This document shows positions 32,761-47,619 of a DNA stretch of 64,000 bases, in pieces (the stretch's first letter is position 1; each line of letters opens with the position of its first letter). The position numbers and the translations under genes were made by a program. The stretch lies in NCBI GenBank assembly GCA_021229015.1, contig CM037792.1, forward strand, positions 2,973,933 to 3,037,932, in the 5' to 3' direction. A model generated the notes under the pieces. The model searched no databases and had not been told where the DNA came from. It saw only the letters and a program-made list of their open reading frames with translations. The DNA is from Solen grandis. Taxonomy: Eukaryota; Mollusca; Bivalvia; Adapedonta; Solenidae.

Positions 32761-34852
32761 TTTTTATTATTATTTTTCCGTCTCTTTTTTGTGAACGGCA
32801 TATCAACAAGATAGGAAACAGTCACAGTTCTGATTTTTTTACCAGTTTTGTCCTAGGATCTGAATTTGATCCTAACGTCGAGAAAATTTTCATTTTTGTC
32901 TTAATTTTGCCGCTAGGGGGAGTTTTGTAAAAGTGACTAAGGGCTAATAACTCTGTTATTTGAAGTCCGATTGAAATTTTTTGCATTGCGTTCCTTGTCA
33001 GTTACTTAATAAAATATGATAGTTTTCAAAAAGTTGCGTATATATAACTTTCGTGCTACAGGAGGTTGAATGTTCGAATCTCGAAAAAACTGTGAAATGA
33101 GGGTAGGTCTGCGAAAAATTTATCCACGTCTTTCAGGAATGAGATAGGAGAATTTTGTTTGTTGCATATCATTCGCAAGACATATACGCACAAAATATAT
33201 GGTGTGGCGATTTTGAGAAATGCATGGTTTGTCCACAGTACGCGGTCAAACATAACCAATATTTTCGAAAAATCAACATTTTAAAAGCATGACTTTTAAG
33301 GTTATTTGCAGCTCCTGACTTTATTTTTTATTCAATCTTCATCATTTTTTCACTGTTAATGCAGTTTTATAAAAAAAATAAAACCATAGAACAAAAATTA
33401 CCCATAATATGCAAAGGTCAAGGTCATATACCAATTAGTATTATTTATATCGGCATAAAATAGCTCCAAATCTAAAAATATTTTATAGAAAGTATATGAA
33501 CAAAAGTTTTAGTCTGTGAAGAGTTCTTTCCATTGGTGTTTAGTTTTTGAAGATCGGACTTCATTTGATCAAATGACCACAGTCCAAAATTTGATCCTCT
33601 TATCAAACAATTGAATATCCATATGTTTCCTCTTTTTTGCTTCTCCTGACTTTATTTTTTGTTCAATCTTCATCATTATTTCACTGTTTATGCACTTTTA
33701 TAAAACAAATAAAATCATAGAAAAAAAATCAAGCATAATATGCAAAGGTCAAGGTCATATACCAATTAGTATTATTTATATCGGCATAAAATAGCTCCAA
33801 ATCTAAAAATATTTTATAGAAAGTATATGAACAAAAGTTTTAGTTTGTGAAGAGATCTTTCCATTGGTGTTTAGGTTTTGAAGATCGGACTTCATTTGAT
33901 CAAATGACCACAGTCCAAAGTTTGATCCTCTTATAAAACAATTGAATATCCACATGTTTCCTCTTTTTTGCTGCTCCTGACTTTATTTTTTGTTCAATCT
34001 TCATCATTATTTCACTGTTTATGCAGTTTTATAAACCAAATTAAATCATAGAAAAAAAATCAAGCATAATATACAAAGGTCAAGGTCATATACCAATTAT
34101 TAATATTTTTATCGGCATAAAATAGCTCCAAATCTAAAAATATTTTATAGAGAGTATATGAACAAAAGTTTTAGTCGTTGAATAGATCTTTCCATTAATG
34201 TTTAGTTTTTGAAGATCGGACTTCAATTGATCAAATGACCACAGTCCAAAGTTTGATCCTCTTATCAAACAATTGTATATCCATGTTTCCTCTTTTTTGC
34301 TGCTCCTGACTTTATTTTTTGTTCAATCTTCATCATTATTTCACTTTTTATGCATTTTTATAAAACGGATAAATTCATAGAAAAAAAAACAAGTTATTGT
34401 TATTTTTATCGGCATAAAATAGCTCCAAATCTAAAAATATTTTATAGAAAGTATATGAACAAAAGTTTTAGTCTGTGAAGAGATCTTTCCATTGGTGTTT
34501 AGTTTTTGAAGATCGGACTTCATTTGATCAAATGACCACAGTCCAAAGTTTGATCCTCTTATCAAACAATTGTATATCCATATGTTTCCTCATTTTTGCT
34601 GCTCCTGACTTTATTTTTTGTTCAATCTTCATCATTATTTCACTGTTTATGTATTTTTATAAAACAAATAAAATCATAGAAAAAAGCAAGCATAATATGT
34701 CAAGGTCATATACCAATTATTGTCATTTTTATTTGCACAAAAAAGCCCCAAATCTAAAACGATCTAATATGATACGTTTCAATTTCTGTTGCTTAAAAAA
34801 GTGATTGAATTGCGAAAACCGATGATATCGCAATTCTGATTGCGATTCTAGT
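32761..34852 (+). mobile_element. Array unit E4
   Basis: The 5' hairpin is missing. The 5' third is nearly identical to E3 and E12. Four to five tandem monomers follow; the phrase gatcggacttc recurs at 33552, 33883 and 34214, giving an exact 331-bp spacing, and at 34511 after a shortened copy. The CTCF-like site at 32910 is altered (GGGGGAGT). Ends TGCGATTCTAGT. Confidence 0.75.
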
Positions 34853-36478
34853 TTTTATTATTATTTTTCCGTCTCTTTTTTGTGAACGGCATATCAACAA
34901 GATAGGAAACAGTCACAGTTCTGATTTTTTTACCAGTTTTGTCCTAGGATCTGAATTTGATCCTAACGTCGAGAAAATTTTCATTTTTGTCTTAATTTTG
35001 CCGCTAGGGGGAGTTTTGTAAAAGTGACTAAGGGCTAATAACTCTGTTATTTGAAGTCCGATTGAAACGCGGTTTTTTGCATTGCGTTCCTTGTCAGCTA
35101 CTTAATAAAATATGATAGTTTTCAAAAAGTTGCGTATATATAACTTTCGTGCTACAGGAGGTTGAATGTTCGAATCTCGAAAAAACTGTGAAATGAGGGT
35201 AGGTCTGCGAAAAATTTATCCACGTCTTTCAGGAATGAGATAGGAGAATTTTGTTTGTTGCATATGATTCGCAAGACATATACGCACAAAATATATAGTG
35301 TGGCGATTTTGAGGAATGCATGGTTTGTCCACAGTACGTGGTCAAACATAACCAATATTTTCGAAAAATCATCATTTTAAAAGCATGACTTTAAAGTCAT
35401 TTGAAGCTCCCGACTTTATTTTTTTAATCTTCATGAAATTTTCACATGTAATGTATAACTATGTCTTTAAGTTTTATATTATAAAAAATTTAAAATTGTA
35501 TTGTAAAGGTCAAGGTCATATTAGGTTTATTGTATATCTATTCGGCTTGAAATAGCTCAAAACCTAAAAACAATTCATAAACAATATATGAACAAAATAT
35601 TTATTTTTAAAAGAGTTCTTTCCAATGATGTTTAGATTTTGAAGATTGGACTTGATTTGGTTATTTTATGGCATTCTGAAGTTTGATCCTTTCAAAAATC
35701 ATTGTATTAAAGCATTACTTAAATCATTTGCAGCTCCTGACTTTATTTTTTGTTCAATCTTCATGAAATTTTCACATGTTATGTATGACTATGTCATTAA
35801 ATTTCATATAATAAAAAAGTTTAAAATGTATTGTAAAGGTCAAGGTCATATTAGGATTATTGTATATCTATTTGGCTTGAAATAGCTTAAAACCTAAAAA
35901 CAATTCATAAACAATATATGAACAAAATATTTAGTTTTAAAAGAGTTCTTTTAATGATGTTTAGATTTTGAAGATCGGCCTTGATTTGGTCATTTTATGG
36001 CAGTCTGAAGTTTGATTCTTTCAGGAATCATTGTATTAAAGCATGACTTTTAAATCATTTGCAGCTCCTGACTTTATTTTTTGTTCAATCTGCATGAAAT
36101 TTTCACATATAATGTATAACATTGTCTTTAAAGTTCATATAAATTTATTGTAAATGTCAAGGTCATATTAGGATTAGTGTATATCTATTCGGCTTGAAAT
36201 AGCTCAAAACCTAAAAACAATTCATAAAAAAAAATTTTTTTTTTTATAATAATAGTCTTAAAAAATTATTGTAAATATTTGCAGCTGACAGGTAATACTC
36301 AAAAATATTCTTTTGGGTAAAAAGTTTGTTTAAACATTGCGACAAAATTGTTTGAAAGATCGCTGTTAACAGTATCAACAGCCATTGAACGAAGATATGT
36401 TTTTCGGATCATGCGACTCGTGAACTGAATATAAGTGCTTTCGCGAAAACCGATGATATCGCAATAGCGATTCTAGTT
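34853..36478 (+). mobile_element. Array unit E5
   Basis: The 5' part matches E4 including the altered GGGGGAGT site. It then carries three monomers of a distinct subfamily (ttcataaacaatatatgaac) at roughly 35390-36230. Ends gcaatagcgattctagtt. Confidence 0.75.
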
Positions 36479-38220
36479 AGGTTTTCGCATCGCTTGCGAA
36501 AACCTATTGTTCTTCTTCTGTTTTATTTTTTTTTTTTAGGTTTTCGCATCGCTTGCGAAAACCTATTGTTCTTCTTCTGTTTTATTTTTTTTTTAGGTTT
36601 TCGCACCTCGCAGTGCGAAAACCTATTGTTCTTCTTCTGTTTTATTTTTTTTATTATTATTTTTCTAACCTTTTTTTGTGAACGGCATATCACCATGATA
36701 GAAAGAAGTCACATTTCTGATTTTTTTACCACTTTTGTCCTATAGTCTGAATTTGATCCTAACGTTGAGAAAATTTTCATTTTTGTCTTAGTTTTGCCGC
36801 TAGGTGGCGTTTTGTAAAAATGACTAAGGGCTAATAACTCTGTTATTTGAGGTCCGATTCAAATGCGGTTTTTTGCATTGTGTTCCTTGTCAGAAATTTA
36901 ATAAAATATGATACGTTTCAATTATTTGCGTATATAAAACTTTCGTGCTACAGGAGGTTGAAAGTTCGAATCTCGAAAAAACGATGAAATAAAGGTAGGT
37001 CTACAAAAAAAGTCCCCATTTTTTCCAGAGATGAGATAGAAGAATTTTGTTTGTTGCATGTGATTCGCAAGACATATACGCACAAAATATATGGTGTGGC
37101 GATTTTGAGAAATGCATGGTTTGTCCACAGTATGCGGTCAAACTTTACCAATATTTTCGAAAAATCAACATTTTCAAAGCATGACTTTTACGGTTATTTG
37201 CAGCTCCCGACTTTATTTTTTATTCAATCTTCATCATTATTTCACTGTTTATGCATTTTTATAAAACAAATAAATTCATAGAAAAAATATCAAGCATAAT
37301 ATGCAAAGGTCAAGGTCATATACCAATTATTATTATTTTTATCGGCATAAAATAGCTCCAAATCTAAAAATATTTTATAGAAAGTATATGAACAAAAGTT
37401 TTAGTCTGTGAAGAGATCTTACCATTAATATTTAGTTTTTGAGGATTGGACTTCATTTGATCAAATGACCACAGTCCAAAGTTTGATCCTCTTATCAAAC
37501 AATTGTAAATCCATATGTTTCCTCTTTTTCGCTGCTCCTGACTTTATTTTTTGATCAATCTTCATCATTATTTCGCTGTTTATGCATTTTCATAAAACAA
37601 ATAAATTCGTAGAAAAAAATCAAGCATAATATACAAAGGTCAAGGTCATATACCAATTATTATTATTTTTATCGGCATAAAATAGCTCCAAATCTAAAAA
37701 TATTTTATAGAGAGTATATGAACAAAAGTTTTAGTCGTTGAAGAGATCTTTCCATTAATGTTTAGTTTTTGAAGATCGGACTTCAATTGATCAAATGACC
37801 ACAGTCCAAAGTTTGATCCTCTTATCAAACAATTGTATATCCATATGTTTCCTCTTTTTTGCTGCTCCTGACTTTATTTTTTGCTTAAACATTGCAACAG
37901 AAACGTTTGAAAGATCACTGTTAACAGTATCAACAAGCAATTGAACGAAGAAATGTTTTTCGAATCATGCGACTCGTGAACTGAATGGAATTGCTTTCAT
38001 GAAAACCGATGATATCGCGACTACATAACTGACAGGTAATACTCAAAAATCTTCTTTTGGGTAAAGTCTTCTTAAACATTGCAACAAAAGTGTTTGAAAG
38101 ATCGCTGTTAACATTATAAACAAGCCATTGAACGAAGAAATATTTTTCGAATCATGCGACTCGTGAACTGAATGAAATTGCTTTTGCGAAAACCGATGAT
38201 ATCGCGATTGCGATTCTAGT
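36479..38220 (+). mobile_element. Array unit E6 with three stacked 5' termini
   Basis: 5' palindromes at 36479, 36538 and 36595, the third with a different loop. CTCF-like CCGCTAGGTGGCGT at 36797-36810. Three monomers follow. Near 38017 a copy of the tail (gaaaaccgatgatatcgcga) runs into another copy of the pre-terminal region, so the 3' end is partly duplicated before the final TCTAGT. Confidence 0.75.
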
Positions 38221-40388
38221 TATTATTATTTTTCTAACCCTTTTTTGTGAACGGCATATCACCATGATAGAAAAAAGCCACAATTATGAAATTTTTACCA
38301 GTTCCTTATATTTATCAGAACTTGATCCTAACGTTGAGAAATTTTTCATTTTTGTCTTTTTTTTGCCGCTAGGGCGCGCTTTGAAAAAAATCAACAAATG
38401 CTAATAACTCTGTTATTTGAGGTCCGATTCAGATGTGGTTTTTTGCATTGTGTTCCTTGTCAAAATCCTAATCAAATATGATAGGTTTCAAAAATCTGCG
38501 TATATAAAACTTTTTGACTACGGAAGGTTGAAAGTTCGAACCTCGCAAAAAACAGTGAAAATGAGGGTAGGTCTACGAAAAAAGTGCCCATTTTTATTGG
38601 AATTGAGATAAAAGAATTTTGTTTGTTGCATATGATTTGCAAGACATATACGCACAAAATATATGGGGTGGCGAATTCGGGAAATGCATGGTTTGTCCAC
38701 AGTACGCGGTCAAACTTAACCAATATTTTCGAAAAATCAACATTTTCAAAGCATGACTGTTAAGATTTTTTGCAGCTCCTGACTTTATTTTAGTTCAATT
38801 TCTATGAAATTTTCACATTTTATGTAAAACTATGTTCTTAAGTGTCACATAATATAAAAAGTAAAAATGTATTGTAAAGGTCAAGGTCATATTAGGATAA
38901 TTGTATATCAATTCGGCTTGAAATAGCTCAAAATCAAAAAACAATTCATAAACAATTTATGAACAAAAGATTTAGTTTTAGAAAAGTTCTTTCTAATGAT
39001 GTTTAGATTTTGAAGATCGGACTTGATTTGGTCATTTTACGGCAGTCCAAATTTGATCCTTTTTTTTCGAATAATTGTAAATCAGGTTTTATGTTTCAAA
39101 TTTTGATACATAAGAATAAAAAGTTTAATTTGTGCGACTAGTATACTTGATTGAACTATTTACTGCTTTGTTAGGTACCTAATGGTAAAATTTTAATCTA
39201 TTTTCTTTCTCATTTTGCCGCTAGGGGGCGCTTTTCTTGAAATCATTCTTTTGCTTATAACTCAAAAAGTTGAAGTTCGGTTCGAATGCGGTTTTTTGCA
39301 TTCTGTTCCCTGTGGATAGCCTAATAACATTTGATAGGAATCGAGAGTCCGTGTGGCTGAAAGCTTTTGAGCTACGGAAGGTTGAATGTTCGAACCTCGC
39401 AAAAAAAAAAAAACAATAAAAAAAACCTGTGCAAATGAGGGTAGGTCTACGAAAGACCTATCCGTTTTTTTTTTAGAAATCAGATTGAAGAATTCCGTCT
39501 CCTGCATACCATTCGAAAGACGTATACACACAAAATATATGGGGTGGCGAATTTAAGAAATGCGTGGTTTGTCCACTAGAAACGGTCAAACTTCACTTAA
39601 ATTTAGGAAAAATTATAATTCCAAAAGCATGTTTTTTTTGTCGCTCCTGGCTTTATGTTTTGTTTATTCGTCATGAAATTTTTACACTTTATGGTTTGTT
39701 AAGTTTGAAAGGGCCTCACAATTAAAAAGTTAAAAAAACATTGAAAATGTCAAGGTCATATTACGATAATTGTGTTTTTATTCGGCCCCAAAGTGCTCCA
39801 AATCTAAAAAATATTTCATTGCGAGTATTGAACAAAAGTTTTAGTTCTAAATAGTTCTTTCGTATAATGTTTAGTTTTTGAAGATCGGCCTTGATCTGTT
39901 CATTTTACGGCAGTCCAAAGTTTGATCCTTTTTTGGAATAATTGTTTATCAGTTTTTATGCTTGAAATTGTGATATATAAGAAAAAGAATGTTCGACTAG
40001 TGCGACTTATATACTTGTTTGAACTATTTGCTGTTTTTGCAATTTTGTTTCTCATTTTGCCGCTAGAGGGCGTTTTGCTTAAATCACTCTTTTGCTTATA
40101 ACTCAAAACGTTAAAGTCTGATTGAAATGCGGTTTTCAGCATTTTGTTCCTTGTTGACAGTACCAAAAATGTGATGGATTTCAAAGGATAGGGTATGGGA
40201 AAATATTTGCGCTAGAAGAGTTTTTGAAGTTGAACTACCCTTATATATTGAGCGCAAATTAATATATCTATACCAGTACAATTGAAAGAATTTAGTATGA
40301 TGCGGCAAGGGTAAAAACATCATGCAACTCGTGAACTGAATGGAATTGCTTTTGCGAAAACCGATGATATCGCGATTGCGATTCTAGT
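38221..40388 (+). mobile_element. Array unit E7
   Basis: 5' hairpin missing. The first ~900 bp is almost identical to the starts of E8 and of the recombinant part of E12. CTCF-like sites lie near 38366, 39218 and 40061 (the last as CTAGAGGGCG). A poly-A insertion occurs at 39400-39425. The tail is shortened before TCTAGT. Confidence 0.7.
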
Positions 40389-42811
40389 TATTATTATTTT
40401 TCTAACCCTTTTTTGTGAACGGCATATCACCATGATAGAAAAAAGCCACAATTATGAAATTTTTACCAGTTCCTTATATTTATCTGAACTTGATCCTAAC
40501 GTTGAGAAAATTTTCATTTTTGTCTTATTTTTGCCGCTAGGGGGCGCTTTGAAAAAAATCAACAAATGCTAATAACTCTGTTATTTGAGGTCCGATTCAG
40601 ATGTGGTTTTTTGCATTGTGTTCCTTATCAAAAGCCTAATCAAATTTGATAGGTTTAAAAAATTTGCGTATATAAAACTTTTTGACTACGGAAGGTTGAA
40701 TGTTCGAACTTCGCAAAAAACAGTGAAAATGAGGGTAGGTCTACAAAAAAAGTGCCCATTTTTATTGGAATTGAGATAAAAGAATTTTGTTTGTTGCATA
40801 TGATTTGCAAGACATATACGCACAAAATATATGGGGTGGCGAATTCGGGAAATGCATGGTTTGTCCACAGTACGCGGTCAAACTTAACCAAATTTTCGAA
40901 AAATCAACATTTTCAAAGCATGACTGTTAAGATTTTTTGCAGCTCCTGACTTTATTTTTAGTTCAATTTCTATGAAATTTTCACATTTAATGTAAAACTA
41001 TGTTCTTAAGTGTCACATAATATAAAACGTAAAAATGTATTGTAAAGGTCAAGGTCATATTAGGATAATTGTATATCAATTCGGCTTGAAATAGCTCAAA
41101 ATCAAAAAACAATTCATAAACAATATATGAACAAAAGATTTAGTATTAGAAAAGTTCTTTCTAATGATGTTTAGATTTTGAAGATCGGACTTGATTTGGT
41201 CATTTTACGGCAGTCCAAAGTTTGATCCTTTTTCGAATAATTGTAAATCAGTTTTTATGCTTCAAAATGTGATGTATAGAATGTTCGACTAGTGCGATTT
41301 GTATACTTAATTGAACTATTTGCCGCATTGCTAGGTACCTAATGGTAAAATTTTAATCAATTTTGTTTCTCATTTTGCCGCTAGGGGGCGCATAGCATGA
41401 AAGCACTTTTTTACTTATAATTCAAAATGTTGAAGTCTGATCCATATGCGGTTTGTTGCATTGTGTTCCTTGTTGATAGCCTAATAAAGTATGATAGTTT
41501 CTAGGTATGAGTGGATGAGTGGCTTAAACTTTTTGAGCTACTAACGGAAGGTTGAAAGTTCGAACCTCGCAAAAAACTGTGCAGATGAGGGTAGGTCTAC
41601 GAAAAACCTATCCATTTTTGTTAGAGATCAGATAGAAGAATTCTGTTTGCTGCAAATGATTTGCAAGACATAAACGCACAAAATAAATGGGGTGGCGAAT
41701 TTAAGAAATGCATGGTGTGTCCTCTAGAAATGGTCAAACTTTACTAAATTTTAGGAAAAATTAAAATTTCTAAAACATGTTTTTGTCGCTCCTGACTTTA
41801 TTTTTTGTTCATTCTGCATGATATTTTCACAAGTTATGTATTGTTATGTCTGAAAGGACCTCACAATTAAAAAGTTAAAAAGAAATTGCAAAGTTCAAGG
41901 GCATATTACGATTATTGTGTTTTTATTTGGCTCCAAATAGCTCCAAAACAAAAAATATTTCATTGAAAGTATATTAACAAAAGTTTTATTTCTTAAAGAG
42001 CCCTTTCCAGTGATGTTAAGGTTTTGAAGATCGGACTTGATTTGGTCATTTTACGGCAGTCCAAGTTTTGACCTTTAGAACAAATTAAGAATAGAATGTT
42101 TGACTAGTGCGACTTGTATACTTGATTGAACCATTTGCTGCATTGCTAGGTACCTAATAGTAAAATTTTAATCAGTTTTGGTTCTCATTTTGCCGCTTGG
42201 GGGCGATTAGCTTGAAATCACTATTAATAATTAAAAAAAATGAAGTCTGATTTTTATGCGATTTTTTTTGCATTTTTTGGAATTTAAATTAAAAAAAGGT
42301 TTTTTTTTTTTTTGCAATTGTTGTTTATCGAATACAATTGTCATTTCTCCATCATAAAGCAAAACACACATATAACATTGCAGTACCCGAAGTCCGTAAA
42401 AAAGTTTTCAAGTTTACGACTAAATAACAGACAGGTAATACTCAAAGTATTCTTCTTGTAAAAAGTCTGATTATACATTGCGACAAAAATGTTTGAAAGA
42501 TCACTGTTTACAGTATTCAACAAGCCATTGAACGAAGAAATATGTTTTTCGAATCATACGACTCATGAACTGAATGGAATTGCTTTCATGAAAACTGATG
42601 ATATCGCGATTTCATAACTGACAGGTAATACTCAACAATACTCTCTTGGGTAAAAAGTCTTCTTAAACATTGCGACAGAAACGTTTGAAAGATCACTGTT
42701 AACAGTATCAACAAGCAATTGAACGAAGAAATGTTTTTCGAATCATGCGACTCGTGAACTGAATTTAATTGCTGTTGCGAAAACCGATGATATCGCGATT
42801 GCGATTCTAGT
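40389..42811 (+). mobile_element. Array unit E8
   Basis: Same subfamily as E7 in its first part. CTCF-like sites near 40533, at 41378-41391, and a degraded one near 42186 (CCGCTTGGGGGCGA). The tail region is present twice (42400-42610 and 42610-42811), as in E6 and E10. Confidence 0.7.
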
Positions 42812-45160
42812 ATTTTTATTATTTTTCTAACCTTTTTTTTTGTGAACGGCATATCACCATGATAGAAAAAAGTCACATGTATGAAATTTTAATCAGTTTT
42901 TACCGTATTGAACTTGATCCTAACGTTGAGAAAATTTTCATTTATGTCTTACTTTTCCCGCCAGGGGGCGTTTTGCATGAAATTTATTAATGGCTAATAA
43001 CTCACTAATTTGAGGTCCGATTCAAATGCGGTTTTTTGCATTCTGTTCCTTGTTGATAGCCAAATAAAATATGATAGGTTTCGAGGGTACGTGTTGCTGA
43101 AAGTATTGAGCTACAGAAGGTTGAAAGTTCGAACCTCGCAAAAAACTGTGCAAATGAGGGTAGGTCTACGAAAAACCTATCCATTTTTGTTAGAGATCAG
43201 AAAGATGAATTCTGTTTGCTGCAAATGATTTGCAAGACATATACGCACAAAATATATGGGGTGGCGAATTTAAGAAATGTATGGTTTGTCCTCTGCAAAT
43301 GGTCAAACTTCACTAAATTTTAGGAAAAGTTAAAGTTTCAAAAACATGTTTTTTATCGCTTCTGACTTTATTTTTTTGTATTGTTATTTTGAAAGGGACT
43401 CACAATTAAAAATTTTAAAAATAATTGAAAAGGTCAAGGTCATGTTACGATTCTTGTGTTTATATTCGGCCCCAAATAGCTCAAAAACTAAAAATATTTC
43501 ATTGAGAGTATATGAACAAAAGTTTTAGTTCTTCAAGAGCTCTTTCCAGTGATGTTTAGTTTTCGAAGATCGGACTTGATTTGGTCATATTACGGCAGTC
43601 CAAAGTTTGATCCTTTTTTGGAATAATTGTAAATCAGTTTTTATGCTTCAAATTGTGATATATAAGAAATAGAATGTTCGACTAGTGCGACTTGCGTACT
43701 TGATTGAACTATTTGCTGCATTGCTAGGTACCTAATGGTAAAATTTTAATCAATTTTGTTTCTCATTTTGCCGCTAGGGGGCGCTTAGCTTGAAAGCACT
43801 CTTCTACTTATAACTCAAAAAGTTAAAGCCTGATCCAAATGCGGTTTATTGCATTATGTTTCTTGTTGATAGCCTAATAAATATGATAGTTTATAGGTAT
43901 GAGTGGTCAAACTCTTTGAGCTAGCAACGGAAGGTTGAAAGTTCGAACCTCGCAAAAAACTTGCAGATGAGGGTATGTGTACGAAAAACCTATCCGTTTT
44001 TGTTAGACATCAGATAGAAGAATTCTGTTTGCTGCAAATGATTTGCAAGACATATACGCACAAAATATATGGGGTAGCGAATTTAATAAATGCATGGTTT
44101 GTCCGCTAGAAATGGTCAAACTTCACTAAATTTTAGGAAAAATTAAAATTTCGAAAAGATGTTTTTTGTCGCTCCTGACTTTTTTTTTAGTTCATTCTTC
44201 ATGATATTTTCACAAGTTATGTATTGTTATGTTTAGAAAGGGCCTCACAATTAAAAAGTTAAAATGAAATTTCAAAGGTCAAGGTCATATTACGATAATT
44301 GTGTTTTTATTCGGCTCCAAATAGCTCCAAAACAAATAATATTTTATTGAAAGTATATAAAAAAGTTTTAGTTCTTGAATAGCCCTTTCCAGTGATGTTT
44401 AGTTTTGAAGATCGGACTTGATTTGGTCATTTTACGGCAGTCCAAAGTTTGATTCCTATTTAGAACAATTGTAAATCAGTTTTATGCTTCAAATTGTGAT
44501 ATATAAGGAATAGAATGTTCGACTAGTGCGACTTGTATGCTTCATTGAACCATTTGCTGCATTTTAGGTACCTAATATTAAAATTTTACTCAATTTTGTT
44601 TCTCATTTTGCTGCTAGGGGGCGCTTGGCTTGAAATCTCCCTTTATTACTAAAATAATTAAAGTCTGATTTTTATGCAATTTTTTGCATTCTGTTCCTTG
44701 GTGACATCAATTTGAAACAACACTAAAATATTTATGCGATATTTCATGAAAATGATAGTAATTCATTGCAACATTAGTTCGTTATAATGTTAAGTGGCAT
44801 ATCGCATTGTCGCGTGTCATTTTATACTGTTGTGTGTCATTTGCAATTGTTGTTTATCGAGTACGATTGTCGTATGTCACCCTCATAAAGCAAGAAACAC
44901 ATATAATGTTGCAGTACCCGAAGTCTGTAAAAAAAGTTTTCAAGTTAGCGACTACATTACAGACAGGTAATACTTAAAAGTATTCTTCTTGGTAAAAAGT
45001 CTGCTTAAACATTGCGACAAAAATGTTTGAAAGATCACTGTATTCAACAGTATTCAAAAAGCCATTGAACGAAGAAATATGTTTTTCGAAACATGTGACT
45101 CGTGAACTGAATGGAATTGCTTTTGCGAAAACCGATGATATCGCAATAGCGATTCTAGTT
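42812..45160 (+). mobile_element. Array unit E9
   Basis: Starts with the CCGCCAGGGGGCGT variant near 42959. Second CTCF-like site at 43771-43784 and a third (GCTGCTAGGGGGCG) near 44613. From about 43570 to the end it repeats 31215-32760 of unit E3 closely. Confidence 0.75.
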
Positions 45161-47619
45161 AGGTTTTCGCATCGCTTGCGAAAACCTATTGTTCTTCTTC
45201 TGTTTTATTTTTTTTTTTTTTATTTTTATTATTATTTTTCTAACCTTTTTTTGTGAACGGCATATCACCATGATAGAAAAAAGTCACATTTCTGATTTTT
45301 TTACCAGTTTTGTCCTAAGACCTGAATTTGATCCTAACGTTGAGAAAATTTTCATTTTTGTCTTAGTTTTGCCGCTAGGTGGCGTTTTGTAAAAATGACT
45401 AAGGGCTAATAACTCTGTTTTTTGAGGTCCGATTCAAATGTGGTTTTTTGCATTGTGTTCCTTGTCAGAAACTTAATAAAATATGATACGTTTCAATTAT
45501 TTGCGTATATAAAACTTTCGTGCTACAGGAGGTTGAAAGTTCGAATCTCGAAAAAACCGATGAAATAAAGGTAGGTCTACGAAAAAAGTCCCCATTTTTT
45601 CAGAGATGAGATAGGAGAATTGTGTTTGTTGCATATGATTCGCAAGACATATACGCACAAAATATATGGTGTGGCGATTTTGAGAAATGCATGGTTTGTC
45701 CACAGTACGCGGTCAAATATAACCAATATTTTCGAAAAATCAACATTTTAAAAGCATGACTTTTAAGGTTATTTGCAGCTCCTGACTTTATTTTTTATTC
45801 AATCTTCATCATTTTTTCACTGTTAATGCATTTTTATAAAACAAATAAAATCATAGAAAAAAATCATACATAATATGCAAAGGTCAAGGTTATATACCAA
45901 TTATTATTATATTTATCGGCATAAAATAGCTCCAAATCTAAAAATATTTTATAGAAAATATATGAACAAAAGTTTTAGTCTGTGAAGAGATCTTTCAATT
46001 GGTGTTTAGGTTTTGAAGATCGGACTTCATTTGATCAAATGACCACAGTCCAAAGTTTGATCCTCTTATCAAACATTTGTATATCCATATGTTTCCTCTT
46101 TTTTGCTGCTCCTGACTTTATTTTTTGTTCAATCTTCATTATTATTTCACTGATTATGCATTTTTATAAAACAAATAGATTCCTAGAAAAAAATCAAGCA
46201 TAATATGCAAAGGTCAAGGTCATATACTAATTATTATTATTTTTATCGGCATAAAATATCTTCAAATCTAAAAATATTTTATAGAAAGTATATGAACAAA
46301 AGTTTTAGTCCTATGAAGAGATCTTTCCATTAATGTTTAGTTTTTGAAGATCGGACTTCATTTGATCAAATGACCACAGTCCAAATTTTGATCCTCTTAT
46401 CAAACAATTGTATATCCATATGTTTCCCCTTTTTTGCTGCTCCTAACTTTATTTTTTGTTCAATCTTCATCATTATTTCACTGTTTATGCATTTTTATAA
46501 AACAAATAAAATCAGAAAAAAAATCAAGTATAATATGCAAAGGTCAAGGTCATATACCAATTATTATTTTTTTTATCGGCATAAAATAGCTCCAAATCTA
46601 AAAATATTTTATAGAAAGTATATGAACAAAAGTTTTAGTCTGTGAACAGATCTTTCAATTGGTGTTTAGTTTTTGAAGATCGGACTTGATTTGGTCATTT
46701 TACGGCAGTCCAAGTTTTGATCCTCTTTAGAACAATTGTAAATCAGTTTTTATGCTTCAAATTGTGATATATAAGGAATAGAATGTTTGACTAGTGCGAT
46801 TTGTATACTTGATTGAACCATTTGCTGCATTGCTAGGTACCTAATAGTAAAATTTTAATCAGTTTTGGTTCTCATTTTGCCGCTTGGGGGCGATTAGCTT
46901 GAAATCACTATTCATAATTAAAAAAAAAATGAAGTCTGATTTTTATGCGATTTTTTTTGCATTCTGTTCTTCGGTGACATCAATATGAAATGACACAAAA
47001 AAGATAATGCGATATTTCATAAAAATGATAGTAATTCAATGCAACAGTTGTTCGTAATAGTGTTGACTGGCATATTGCATTGCCGCGTGTTATTTTAAAC
47101 TGTTGTTTGTCGTTTGCAATTCTTGTTTATCGAGTACAATTGTCATTTGTCTCCATCATAAAGCAAAACACACATATAACATTGCAGTACCCGAAGTCCG
47201 TAAAAAATGTTTTCAAGTTTACGACTACATAACAGACAGGTAATACTCAAAAGTATTCTTCTTGGTATAAAGTCTGATTATACATTGCGACAAAAATGTT
47301 TGAATGATCACTGTTAACAGTATTCAACAAGCCATTGAACGAAGAAATATGTTTTTCGAATCATGCGACTCATGAACTGAATGGAATTGCTTTCATGAAA
47401 ACCGATGATATCGCGACTACATAACTGATAGGTAATACTCAAAAATCTTCTTTTGGGTAAAAAGTCTTCTTAAACATTGCGACAAAAGTGTTTGAAAGAT
47501 CGCTGTTAACATTATAAACAAGCCATTGAACGAAGAAATATTTTTCAAATCATGCGACTCGTGAACTTAATGGAATTGCTTTTGCGAAAACCGATGATAT
47601 CGCGATTGCGATTCTAGTT
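45161..47619 (+). mobile_element. Array unit E10
   Basis: Intact palindromic 5' end, CTAGGTGGCG-type site near 45371, three 331-bp-type monomers, then the 'gactagtgcgat' segment and a duplicated tail. Ends gcgattgcgattctagtt and abuts the next 5' palindrome directly. Confidence 0.8.

Noticed and set aside
42301..42315. Long T and A runs across the array as retroelement tails
   Set aside because: No flanking target duplications were found; the runs are part of the unit consensus or simple homopolymer expansion.
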